Assembly (NCBI RefSeq): GCF_008831285.2
Contig: NC_045139.1
Span: 3,880,704-3,944,703 of the forward strand
Direction of reading: 5' to 3'
Source of the DNA: Nymphaea colorata
Lineage: Eukaryota; Streptophyta; Magnoliopsida; Nymphaeales; Nymphaeaceae
DNA length: 64,000 nucleotides
The notes below the pieces were generated by a model, which saw only the letters and a list, made by a program, of their open reading frames with translations, had not been told where the DNA came from and did no database searches. Below are positions 41,230-53,700 of the stretch, one piece after another (the stretch's first letter is position 1; every line of letters starts with the position of its first letter). The translations under genes and the position numbers were made by a program.

Positions 41230-41530
41230 ATATTCACATTCGAATATGGACAAAGAAAAGTCATACATAATATGAATTTGAAATCTGATCTTACAATTTG
41301 AATATGATCTGGATCTTATTTTTACATGTATATCTCAATCTGAATCGTAATTTTGAGACGAATCTGCCCAATTTTCAAAATATAAGAGCATTGGGTGTAT
41401 GATATTTATTAAAAACTAAATTCAATTGTATATTTATATATAAATCCAATCGTCTGTCATTTCTTAAATTCGAATATGATCTGATTTCTTAATAAGATAT
41501 TAAGTTTATTTTAATATTTGATTTTTTCAA
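41230..41530. repeat. Degenerate AATCTGAATC-type dispersed repeat
   Basis: AATTTGAAATCTGATC, CAATCTGAATCGTAATT and AAATTCGAATATGATCTG words in the same style as 4700-5020 and 19540-19880. Confidence 0.6.
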
Positions 41531-42933
41531 AATAGTTCAATTAAATATATTATTGTTCTTACTTGAGGATACAAAGGAAATGATCTTTACATGCATACAT
41601 TCCACAAATCATATCCATAGCTGTCCTTTCCTCCTTTGCTTTTAAGCTTCATAATTCATATTGTTGAATCTTCCAAAGAAACCAATTGGCAATATGACGA
41701 CAGCCCTCTAACTTGATTTTGAATTTCGTGGCAATCTACCATTTTAGAACATTTAAAATGGCTAGTTGTTTCCCACCATGTCAATTTTAGCAGCATTAAG
41801 ACTGCTTTTTATATTGTGGATAGAGCCAAAACTTTTACGTCGTGAAACACAAATTGGTAAATTGACTCGAGCAAAAGCAACTATTAAAAATGTCTCTGTG
41901 ACTATAAGATAAGTACATGCAAATGCTTGCAAATACAATTCTTCTTATGAGTATACGTGTGTGTGTGTGGAGAGAGAGAGAGATAGAGAGAGAAGAGATG
42001 TGATATTTAGGAAGTAAAAAAATATATTTCATAGAACATTAAATATATAGTTAACAAATTTTCAATTGGGCAGTAACGCAGGTCTCTTGAGGTTAACTAT
42101 AATTGAAGTCCAACATGTAAATTAAAAGCTTCATATATATGCCCCCAAAGAGCCCCCACCTATATATGTCCGCCTTTCGACAGTGCAGCATCTGATTTCC
42201 TTCTCTATAAGCAATTACTTCAACTTTCAATTATATAAATAAGTTTGAAATTCAAAGTAATGATATCGACCAAAAATTTTTGGCTCGGCCACTGATACGA
42301 TCACCATGAGGAGAGCATGTGGAGCAGCCGGTTTAGGAGTAGATGGCCGGCCGGTTTTTTGACCAGGCAATTGAATGAATTTTCGGGCGAATTTTTAACT
42401 GATAGTTTGTTCTATCATGTGTTGAAGACCAATTTTCGTCGGGACTGAATATCCATTTTTTTTCTCATTTTAGGACCATTTTGTCCTTTGGTTTTCTGAA
42501 AATTACGGAACCTGATTTTTATCGTTTTCTGCATTGAAACGTCTATATCTTTTAAAATAAAAACGATTTTTTAGTTTTTTTAAAATAGTTGCTTCCCGTG
42601 TCATGTTGGCTTTTCAAAGAACCTAATTTTATAAATTTTTTGTATGATTTTCCCTATGAGAGCAACAAATTACAGTAAACTATCCATAATGAGCGCATAA
42701 TACAATGGCATTATAGTCAATACTTTTTCATTTTAAATAATTTGTTAACTTGTTGGTTTGGGGCGTCCCAGTGTTTGTGACCTTTCTGGTTCTCGGTGTT
42801 CCGAACATATACAAAATTGCAAGCCGAGCACAGGAGAGAATCCCTAGAGCCAGCCATAGTTAGGATTTTGTTGTTTGTTTGGATTGATTGATTAAATGTT
42901 TTTCTGTGAGATACTTGAGTTACATTTCTCCGG

Positions 42934-42964
<31 letters not shown>

Positions 42965-43748
42965 TTTTTCGTGCCTTTCATGTCATAAAATACTTATTTC
43001 TTAACTTAGTAGTCACTATTAAAAAAGCAATTTAAGCAAACTAAGCACACAAGTGCATACACATATATATATATACATATAATTTCTGGATTTCTCTTAA
43101 TGGCCGTTTGATGGCCTGAAACTATGAAATTATAAATATATTTCTTGAAATAAAGGAATGAGAAAAATCTTTTTGATTCATGTGTGTGTATGTGTGTGTG
43201 ATGACTGAGAAATATATACTCAATGAGACTTGAGTATCCCGTTGGTTAGAGAAATTCAAAAATCTTCTCTCTTTCTCTTATATATATATATCATTTAGAT
43301 GATATTATCATTTAACCCAGTTTTACAAAAAACCCCAAGTTTACTTTTTATAACTTATAAGGGCAGTCGAGTGTTTCACTATCTTTTACAAAACTAGGTT
43401 TTGTCAAAATTAGTTTTCTTAAACCAGGTTTTGATGATACCCAAACATTCCAAAATCATGATTTTTGAGTTTTGGGTTGTCATTCAAATGCCGCTTAATT
43501 TTTTTTCTGCTCGTTAAACGTGACTTAATAGAAAGATGTTTGAAGAGAAATATATAGAAATAGAAGTAGTGGGTACCTTAATTGAGAAGAGGGGTGGGGG
43601 AGGAACTATTGGGTACTTTAATCATTTTTCATGTTCTTTACTCACTTTTGTTATAAATGTTGTTATATACACAACCAAAACATATAAATTCACACATGAA
43701 TGAATTTTTGGGCGTACGACTAATATTTTATGAACACTAAAATAGCAG
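41531..43748. other. Intergenic between MSH2 and MED25, part 2
   Basis: AT-rich with TA runs near 42935-42958 and 43062-43078 and GTGTG/GAGAG near 41960-41990. No gene or intact element recognised. Confidence 0.4.
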
Positions 43749-44350
43749 ACTGGGTTGCACATATTCTCTATATCTTTTCAGACTTCTTTCTCAACTTAGA
43801 GTTGATTAAACCACAGCAAAAAGAACCTGAAGAACATTCTGGGTTGCACATTTTCTCTCCCTATCTTCATTCACAATCTTCTTCTCAATCATAATAGACG
43901 AGCGGGAATAGAACCTGAAACAGAAACTGCGTATCAGAATCTATATCTCTCCACCTTCAAAATTTCATTCGCCATGCTAAAATTTCATAATAGATGAATG
44001 GTTTTCTCCCTCTCTATCTTCACGATCCTATTCCTTATCTAAAAATCGATAGATGGTAGCCAAAATAATTTCAAACACCCTCTGTTTGCACATTTTCTCT
44101 CTCTATCCTCACAGATCTTCTTCACAATCTTTAAATTAATCAATGACAGGGAAAAAATATAGAAACCGCGTTGCTGATTTTCTCTCTTCGACTTCATTTT
44201 CAAAACCTTCTTCCATGTCTTTAAAATCAAGAGATAGCTGGGAAAACAACATGAAATACAAATCTATCTCTCCTCCCACAATCTTCTTCCCTATCTTAAA
44301 GTGGACAAAAGACAGGGAATATCCTAAAATACATGCTGGGTTGCATATTT
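43749..44350. repeat. Degenerate ~88-bp tandem array, about seven units
   Basis: The landmark CTGGGTTGCACAT-TTTCTCT-CTATCTTCA-CAATCTTCTTC recurs at about 43750, 43839, 43927, 44015, 44080, 44168 and 44260, with a final CTGGGTTGCATATTTT at 44336. Units have diverged strongly. It ends about 270 bp before the probable MED25 promoter. Confidence 0.6.
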
Positions 44351-44617
44351 TATGAAATATTGAGATATATTCTATTATTCTCAGGCTGAATGCTCCCCAC
44401 GCCGGACAGCCGGACGATTTCATGTCCTCCTATTTTATGCATTTGCATACACATATGCACTGCAAAATGGAAACGCACACATCGAGTGGTCAACGAGTAG
44501 GAAAATGGAAACAAAAGATTTAAGAAGAATATGAAAGGGAGGAGAACAAAGGCAATGCGAAGAGGCAGCGAGGTCAGCAAAACTGTGGATTAAAAAGTCA
44601 CCAAGAAATTCTTCTCG

Positions 44618-44625
44618 TATATATG
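44618..44625 (+). promoter_or_regulatory. Candidate TATA element of MED25
   Basis: TATATATG lies 118 bp upstream of the MED25 ATG, in a position suitable for a core promoter with a short leader. Confidence 0.35.
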
Positions 44626-44735
44626 TTCCCTTCTTGGCACCATCCAGTTGCCTGTTGCTGCAACGGGCATTTTCGTGAGCGCGCTCATTCGCTCAACTCT
44701 TGTCTCCTTGCGTAGAGTTGAAGCCATCGACGGCG

Positions 44736-47700
44736 ATGCAGGAGAAGCAGCAATTGATCGTGGTGGTGGAAGGAACGGCGGCCATGGGCCCCTTCTGGAA
44801 CATCATCCTCTCCGATTACCTCGACAAGATCGTTCGGTCTGTACATCTCTTCCTCTTTCTCCTCGAAATTTCGCTCGTTCTTAATTTGTTTCGTTTTGCT
44901 CCGTGGCCGAGGACGGATTCGACCTGAATGATTTGGAGTTGAAATTGGGTGGAAAACGTTAGATATAGTAACTGGGGTGTCCCCAAATCCGTGGATTACT
45001 TCAGTGCAACACTGCCACCATTTTTCCTGGCGGTTGAGTTTCTGGCGAAGAGAAAGACCCTCATCGCAAAATTCTCAGTTGGTTGCGATCGGTTGAGTTA
45101 GTAGTTGGACGACTAGATTTGCGTTCAGGTGGCAGGGGAAGTTGTTATTTTGTCCTCCGTGTTTTTTGTTCATGGTGATCATTTTGTGGTGTTGTTGGTT
45201 GAGTTCATCGATAATTTGGAGAACAGTACCTTCCTTTAATCAATCACCATAACAGTGTGATGTGCAATGCTTAACATATTTCCTGCATGAGCAAGGTGGG
45301 AATGAAAGTCATGGATTGTTATTTGGAGCTGCGTGGTTCCAGTATTCAGGGAATTACGCCCTATTAAGGAACTTCCATTTTTAGTTGATTGCGTACAGGC
45401 AATTATCTCTTCTCGAGTTGGTGGGGGTAAAAAGTGAAAAAGAGGGGACATGAATCTCTACGTGGAAAAAAGGGTTGGCTCTCTTGGGAAAAAGAAAGAA
45501 TATACATAGCAGAATAGCTATGCTGCGTCATTCAAAGTCCAAACAGGGAGGAGGTGTATAGCTATGTCATATAACGCCCCAGAAACACGAGGTGCAGAGG
45601 AGGTGTATGGCTAATGAATTGGCAGGAAATGTCGTCGCATCAGCATAAATGTGTTTTTTTGTCCTATAGATAAAACTTCCTTGTCAAACTCAATAACTAT
45701 CAGATAGCTGGTAACCTAAATGAGCCTAAAACTAGTCCGTAAGGCAAGGTAAGTGAGTTATGCTCCATCCGAAAAGCTACTTAACTATTGTGGTCTCTAA
45801 TGCCTTAATTTAGTCATAAGTTGTAGGGAAAATGAAAGAAGCGACATGTTTCTGTCTCTGAAGATATATATTTATCATCATTTTGATGATATTTTTTATG
45901 CAACCGATGGACCATCTGATAGCTGCTGTGTTTGATGATCCAATACTAGTCCATCATTGGAAAGTCATGGTTAAAGGATACTTGAAAGTGCGTAGTTCAA
46001 AGAGAACACACCTTTGACACTAGGTAACCATACATTAATTGTCGTTTATCATTATTGCTCGATGGAAAGCTGATTTTAGAACATATATTTGCTTAAAGGG
46101 GTTGTTGAATCTGATGGTTGCATGGACCGCATGAAAGTTTTTACTTGAGGTTCACAGTGCCTTCGCTGGTTAATGTGCTCTTTGAAAGAGCAGCTGTTAG
46201 GCATTCATAGTTCTTCTGTGTGATACCTTCATCTAAAATGGTCATTTATTGTGCAGGTTCTTTCATGGGACTGAACTGACGGGCCAGGTACTCTGTATTT
46301 TTAATACCCTGATTCTTGTTAGATTCTACATACGGGAGAAGGGCTGGATTTTTTATGTTCACTGTTATGCATGGTGCTCATCTATGAAATATTCAATAGT
46401 TGGATGTTGAACTTGTTCTCCACTTGTTCTATGCAAAATATGCATATTTTCTCTGGTCCTCCATTTTATAAGTTGTCTGGAAGTATTCTTGGAGTTGGTT
46501 TATTGGAGTAAGTTTCAGAATAGAAGCACCCATCCATCCCCAAAATCTATGTTGCCAATGCATTGCTTAGGCATGGACTAAGCGTGAGTCTACAACCGTC
46601 ACCTAAGTCCACCACTTAGGAGATGGGATATGTGCTGGCGCCGACACGCCTAGTCATGGGAAAGTGAATAGACATATATACCTGTGATATTATATAACTT
46701 ATATACGTTATGCCTGTCATGTCTTCTTTAAGTACATCCTGTAAATACCTGCATACCTGTTATATGTAAATAGTCTATACCTGTCATGTCTTCTTTAAGT
46801 ACATCCTGTAAATACCTGCATACCTGTTATATGTAAATAGTCTATCTGTTTTATATATGTTTCTGTTTCTGATTTCTGATTTCAGTTGAGTTGTTAATTT
46901 GTTATGTTTTTCTGTCTGTTATATGACTATCTCTGAAGTGATTTCTGTTATATACTCTTAGTATGTATGACTGTTTCTGATTTCTAATTTTCTAGTAATA
47001 TATATACTGTAATATACTGCAATATGTTATAGCTGTTTCTAGTAATATTATACTGTTTCTGATTTCTGCTATTTATTTCATTTATGATTTAACCATTAGT
47101 AGACTGTTGTATGTATTCTGTTTATGATTCATAATTCATATTGTGTATTCTGTTTTACTGTTATATTGTATAATACAGTCTGTATTACTGTATAATATAG
47201 TCTGTGATGTATTCTATTTATGATTTAACCATTAGTAGACTGTTATAGTATTCTGTTTATGATTCATGTTATGTATTCTGTTTTACTGTATAATACAGTC
47301 TGTACTACTGTTTAGTCATTAGACTGTTATATGTGTTGTGTTTATGATTCTGTTACATACTGTATTATGTAACATGTATTATTTTGTTATACACTGCTTT
47401 TGTAATATGTATACTGTTATATACTGTAATATGTATTATACTGTTATATTATATGCTGCTGTAGTCATACGTATACTGTTATATACTATAACAAGTAATA
47501 TGTATTATACTTTTACATAACTAAAAAGATTAAAGAAAAATTTTGGTCGCCTTTTTTGTCTAGGTATGCCTGGGAGCTAGGCACGGACAACATAGCTCAA
47601 AATAGAATACAGCTTTGTAGAAACATCCAAGGCATGGTTAAATTATAACTAAGGACATATATTCAATAGGGTGTGTTATGTGGTCGGCGGGATACCTGGT

Positions 47701-50700
47701 TTAACAGGAAGCCGGGCTTCCCAAATTACTGACCAGAGCTAGGAGTTGTTCAAAGGCCCAACCTTGCCTCGTCTCAAAAAATTTGGTAGCCTCAAATGGC
47801 AGGAATGTTGCTTCTGCACAATAATATACGTCTCTGAACTGGTTGGTGTCCAGCCTAGTTACAAGCCAAATAGACTGAGGAACTTACATGTAATTGATCA
47901 ATGACTACAGCACGTGTGCATTTTTATTGTTCATGTTTTCTTTGCTTGTGCTTACCATACTTTACTCCTCGACGAAATAATTTCCGAAACTTATGCCTGA
48001 GACAGGTCACTAATGTCTTAAAGAATGGATTTTTTTCTGCCATTCTTATTCTTGTATAGTTCATACGTTAGGTTTTATACCAATTTTAATGTGATCTCAA
48101 ATTGTTGTTTTGGATGCATCACCACATTTCTGTAGTTTAAATGATTGGGTCCTATTATTTTCAGTCTTTATTGTCTGCACATCTTTCTGCATACTGCACT
48201 GGTCTTCGAATCTTTCTATTTTCCTCCAGAATTATGTTTATGTCTATATGTAAATAAATGCATGTTTTACTTGCAGAAGATTTCTAGTGGAAACGTTGAA
48301 CTTGCATTGGTAGTGTTCCATGCTCATGGACCCTATGCTGGTAAGTTGTGCTAGTTACATCTTCTTTTTATTCTTGAACATGTTTTTTAACCGTCTTTGT
48401 CACATTTGTTCATTCGTTGTCTGTAACTAATTATTTGGTTATTTTTGGTTGACCCTATCTCCTCTCTAGGCAGTATGTTTGCTTGATTGTTGGCAGTAGT
48501 TTTTCTCTTCTTTTTTTTTTAGTGTTTGCTCGTGTATATTTTACATTGTTACATATATATGGTTTTGAACTTAGCAGTTGAGGAACCTCAATCTGGACAG
48601 GATATGTCAGGTGTTTTTGCATGATTAGTTATCTAGTGGAATCTTGTATTTCAGTTAATTCCTTTAAAAGGATATTAATGTTTATTTTGAACATCTATGA
48701 AATGCCTAATTTGTTACAATTGTTTAGAAGGAATATCCTTATCATATCATACATGATATTCTGATAAATGCTTACAGCCATAACAAGCAGTGATTCCATC
48801 AGAGGGCTATGATGTGGGAGACTGTCATTCACTTAGCGTGAAAGATAATGATGTGGAACTGTCAATGACTTTGAGGATGTCCTTTTATCTTTCCTATTGT
48901 TCTGCTAAATTTGCATTGTGGATATGAAGATATAAGTGTCTTTTTGTGTTTGTTGAATTCACAAATCAAACCAATATATCTGCATTGCAGCATGCTTGGT
49001 GCAAAGAAGTGGCTGGACAAGAGACCTAGATGTATTTATGAATTGGTTGTCATCAATAACATTTACGGGCGGTGGCTTCAGTGAATCTGCTGTAGGTGAA
49101 GGGCTAGCTGAGGCATTAATGGTAAGAAAAGAATTGTTTTCATGAACTTTCCTTTTGGTTTGTATTATATTTGGCATTTCATGGTTTGGCTGCTCTTTAT
49201 GGGGTCATCCCTCACAAAGTACAAATACTTCTTTGGATGCTATTTTTGCATTTGGTGGTTTAGCTGTTTCATATAACTTCTTTATTATTAATTTTTTTTC
49301 ACTCTTTCAGTGGCTGATTTCAGGGTTGGAGCTAGGAATTTTTTGCAAACTAGATTTTTTGTTTTTAATTTGAAGGGGACCATGCCCCTGCACCCCCCGC
49401 CCTGTGGCTCCACTATTGGCTGATCTCTTCATACATTTTGTAGAAAACATTGTTTTTGAGTTATTTCGTTCAACATAATAAAATAACTTAGGAACGGAGA
49501 ACAAACTTTTTTTAGTGATTTTTTCTAAATCTTTCATGCGAAACATTTAAAATTATGGATGCGTTGTTTTATATCTTTGGCTTGTAAAACATCTATATAC
49601 TTTCTTGGAACATTTTAAGCCTGTTCCAGTCAGCGTCACAGCCTCCTTCTTAATAACCTATCACAAAAGGATGTAAATTTTTTATTGAAATACCATTGAC
49701 AATATAATATTCTAGAAGTACGTCAAAAATTAAATCTATTGATGTAATAATCTTAAAATATGCCCAGAATAGAATCTATTGTGTATTGTTTGCAATATTT
49801 TGAAGGATAAGAGCTTCACTGCCTTGTCTTCCTAAAGGTATGAACCTACCTCTTTTCATTTTTGTAAAACCATTAGTACATGGAGCTCCTTGAGCACCTA
49901 CATTTACTCAGGCACACAAGTGATATCTGGGAAGGTTTTTGGACAAGGTAAGAGTGTTACTTCAATGGTTAGAAATATCAGCATCAGATGAGTGCTTCCA
50001 GATGACCAATTATGCAAGTTATAACTTATAAGTTGATAACTAAATGTGCATGTGAAATGGGCCATATATAAGTGGACTTTAACTAGCATTTCTCGTATGG
50101 GTTTTAAATTTTTAATATCCAAGTAGTGTCATGCCTTGGACTTGGATGGCTCAGGAGTGGAGGGGTCCTTAATGGCTATTGTTTCATATTGTGCTTGTGG
50201 ATGTGTAAATGATGGAGATATTAATTGTTCATAAGCTTTATGTTTGTGTTCATGTGTGGTTGTTGGGGATTTTTCTTTTTTGGTTGGGTGGGTGGGGGGG
50301 GGGGGTGGTGTGGATGGGTCTGTGTCCGTCTGCACTCATCTTAGTAAGCAACAACATGATTATGGTACTAAGTTGGTTTATGATTTTTTTTTGTTGTCTG
50401 TGCGTTAAGTAGTTTCAGATTTTGTCATAGGATTTTATGCTGCTGAAGCAACACATGCTGAAGGTGGCGAATGAATGTACCAAGGACGTATTCCTGCATC
50501 TGAAAATAATTTGATAGCAGTTTTATATCTGCTTTAATTATTGAAATTATCTTTTATTTCTTTATTTGTAAAGGTGTCAAATAAACCACTTTGACTAGTG
50601 AAATTGAATATCTGAACCCAAGATTTGCATTCTTGAATCTTTCATGTTTTTATGTCCAGCAGCTGAAAGCCTTGAAGACTATTGCTGGCTTTGTTCATAC

Positions 50701-53700
50701 ATTTACTGTCAACAACATGCTGAAAGACGAAGAATAAATAAAGGATTTCTTATCCAAGTGAAACACTTTTTAACTTGCATGTCATCCCTGTTCTTCATTG
50801 GCCTGACCAGTTCAGAAAATTAAGGTCATTGCTTATGTGCTTTACAGAATCAACTTTTATGATTTTTTTTAGGCCTTTCAACATTTGAAGTTGAACATGC
50901 TGAATTGAGATTTCCATGGTGAAGGTTGATTGCAGGATCATCTCTGTGTATGTTTTCTTGATTTGTAATTTGTGCTTGGTCAAATGGCTCAAAATCTATT
51001 TACAATGATACAACTAAGATATGGGGATATGATCTTTTCTGTTAAGTTCTCAACATAATTCCTATATGAGGGGATGCAGAGCAGGATGTCAAACAGGGAA
51101 TCCTGGTGGCATAGCTCTAAGTCATTGTTGACAATTTTCTGATTATTATTTTAGTTGGCTGTTCCACATTGAAGATGCATTCTTGGCTCACTTATGTATG
51201 TTTTATTCTAGATGTTTCACTCTGCAAACTTGAACCAGTTGCCTCAAGCTGTTGAAATACAAAAGCATTGCATTCTGATAGCTGCTAGCAATCCCCATCC
51301 ACTACCTACACCTGTTTCACTGCCAACTACTCAAGAGTTGGAGCAGAAAGAAAATTCCGAAGTGAAAGCAGAAGGTCGTCTTTGTGATGCCGAGGCAGTT
51401 GCAAAGGCATTTGTGCAGGTCTATTCGTTTCTTTCTAACTGACAACCTGCTTCTGTCCTTTTCTTATTTTTTTTATGAGATTTTCATATAACCTAAAATT
51501 CTTTTCTTTTTTTTCCACCTCATTCAGTGCCAGGCCTCTTTGTCAGTTGTCTCACCGAAACAACTTCCAAAGCTAAAAGCAATATACAATGCGGTATGTC
51601 TTACCCTTTTCCGTTATATATTTTTTTCTTTTTCCAGAAGCACACATTTTCTATGATTCTTAATTTATTATGCTAGGCTTGCTTTTCACAACCTTCTTTC
51701 TTGGTGCACTTGATTATAATATTTGATTGCAGTCATTTTAGGAATTCTTGACATTCTAGAAGAGTGCCATAGAAATTAACTGCCTGCCTAGTGAAACTTA
51801 TTTAAGCTATACAATATCATCAATTTTACATATTTTGTCAGGTCATGACGAGCCTTGTGTACATCCAGGTCAGTTACCTATGCCGATTTTCCTGATATAA
51901 AACAGAGATAACCTTTGTCACATGGGTACTGCTGTAAAGGCAGCGTACCCGAACCAGTCAGGTACGACACCAGTACTGGTACTAGTACCGTCCCAGGTAC
52001 TTCTTGGGTACTGGTCAAACAGTACCAGATATGGTCAACGTACCCAAGACCGTATCCGTCTGATTTAGGACTCGGTCAAAGTTGACCGAGTCCTTTCCTA
52101 TCCAAAATTTAGGATTTCAGTTTTGTTCTTTACACCATTTACACTTAGGAAACACATACAGAGCTGCGTTTTCATATTTTGTTCAATAGTTTCTTCTTTA
52201 GAATCTATAAATTTTGAATCATGAATGTGATATTTTGTTTGAATTCTTATTTTATGATATATATATATACACACAGCTGTACCCCCATATCCAAGTTTTT
52301 TAAAAATAGTCCGAACCTGTACCTATATTGGCACCCATATCCATACCTGTGTGACATAGGAGATAACAAAAGAAATGACCTTTGGACATCATGTGCCATA
52401 CTGTTGGTTGTTCGTTGTGGACCCATGACTATTTATTTTGCATATTGATGCATTACTTTGCATCAGTCACCATTCACAAATGAACTTCCATGAGGGAAAT
52501 TCTCATGAGATTTTGAAAACCTAATTTGTAAAGTGAATTTTTTTGGGACATATATTACAAATTTACAACAATAATAAGAAATAAATGAAATCAAAACCGC
52601 AGTAGCCAACCTCATTCTCCCCACTCACTGCAAGCAGAAAGAGCATGACTGATGATTTAAGTTGAGGGAGGTTCTGAGTTTTTAATTGCTGAAAAGAAAA
52701 GAAATAAACAAAAGATTGAGGGAGAGGGCAGCACCTCCTTCCTTCTGCTTCCATTTATGGCAGCATGATAGCTACCAAATAACTATCACTCTTACTTTCC
52801 GTTGAGTTCTGTCTAAACACAGGTTAACGCGAATCCCAGCTTCGATTGTGATTTCATTCATTTCTTAGGGTTTTAATTCCCCTTAAGAGGTATATATATG
52901 TATCTATGCGAGTGGGTGGGTTTATTACATGGTCTAACTAATGACCCGACCTGTGAACTCTGTGTGAGTGATGAAACAGAAACAAAACTAAAAACGTAAG
53001 GGCAGGGTCAGTTCTGCGCCTAACACAGCAGGTTTGGGAGGTTGTTTTCTGTTATTCCTTTTTGTCCTGGTTGTGATTCTATTCCATGTTGAGGCTTCAG
53101 GGAGATCCATCATCACCACAGTGTGTGTGAAAGAGAGAGAGAGAGAGGGAGTGGATTACCACTTGTCACCCATTCTTCTTTTGCAGTCAATGGAGAAGAT
53201 TCAGTTCTGAGGAAGATCCATCAGTTAACAGGAGACTGAGGGAGGGTTTATGGGGGAGACCATGTTCAGGAAGGTCTATGTCAGACAGGTGAAGGGTTGC
53301 ATGTGTGCGTACGACATCCTTAGAAAAAGCATGGTTGCAGGTGTAGCAAGGTCAACAAACAACAAAATGAACACATAACGAGCTATGGTTCTCTCAATGG
53401 TTCAACAAAAGAGAGCAAATTGTCTGTTGCCCCACCAAGCCGCACTTGCACCCACGTGACTAGGGTGCAACAGCTATCTTGAAGAGTCTATGTTACTTAG
53501 AGGAGGGACTTTGGTGCAGCAGTCTTGAAGAGTCTGTTACTTGGAGTAGGGCCGTTTCCTGTAATTCTACTATATCTTGTAGACGATTGTGAGGATTGAG
53601 GTCGGGGGGTGTGTGTGATGGTTTGGGGTTGCACACTATTGAGACGATTGAGGTCTGAGGGAGGTCCGTCATCTCCATAGAGGGAGAAAGATGTTTGAAT

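Larger units (their letters stand above)
46547..47595. mobile_element. hAT-like non-autonomous element in MED25 intron 2
   Basis: Begins CTATGTTGCC and ends with GGACAACATAG, giving an inverted terminus CTATGTTG followed by imperfect matches (TTAGGCATGG / CTCCCAGGCAT). It is flanked by CCCAAAAT (46539-46546) and CTCAAAAT (47596-47603), an 8-bp target duplication with one change. The interior is the degenerate CTGTTATAT repeat region and encodes nothing. An 8-bp duplication suggests the hAT superfamily. Confidence 0.55.
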
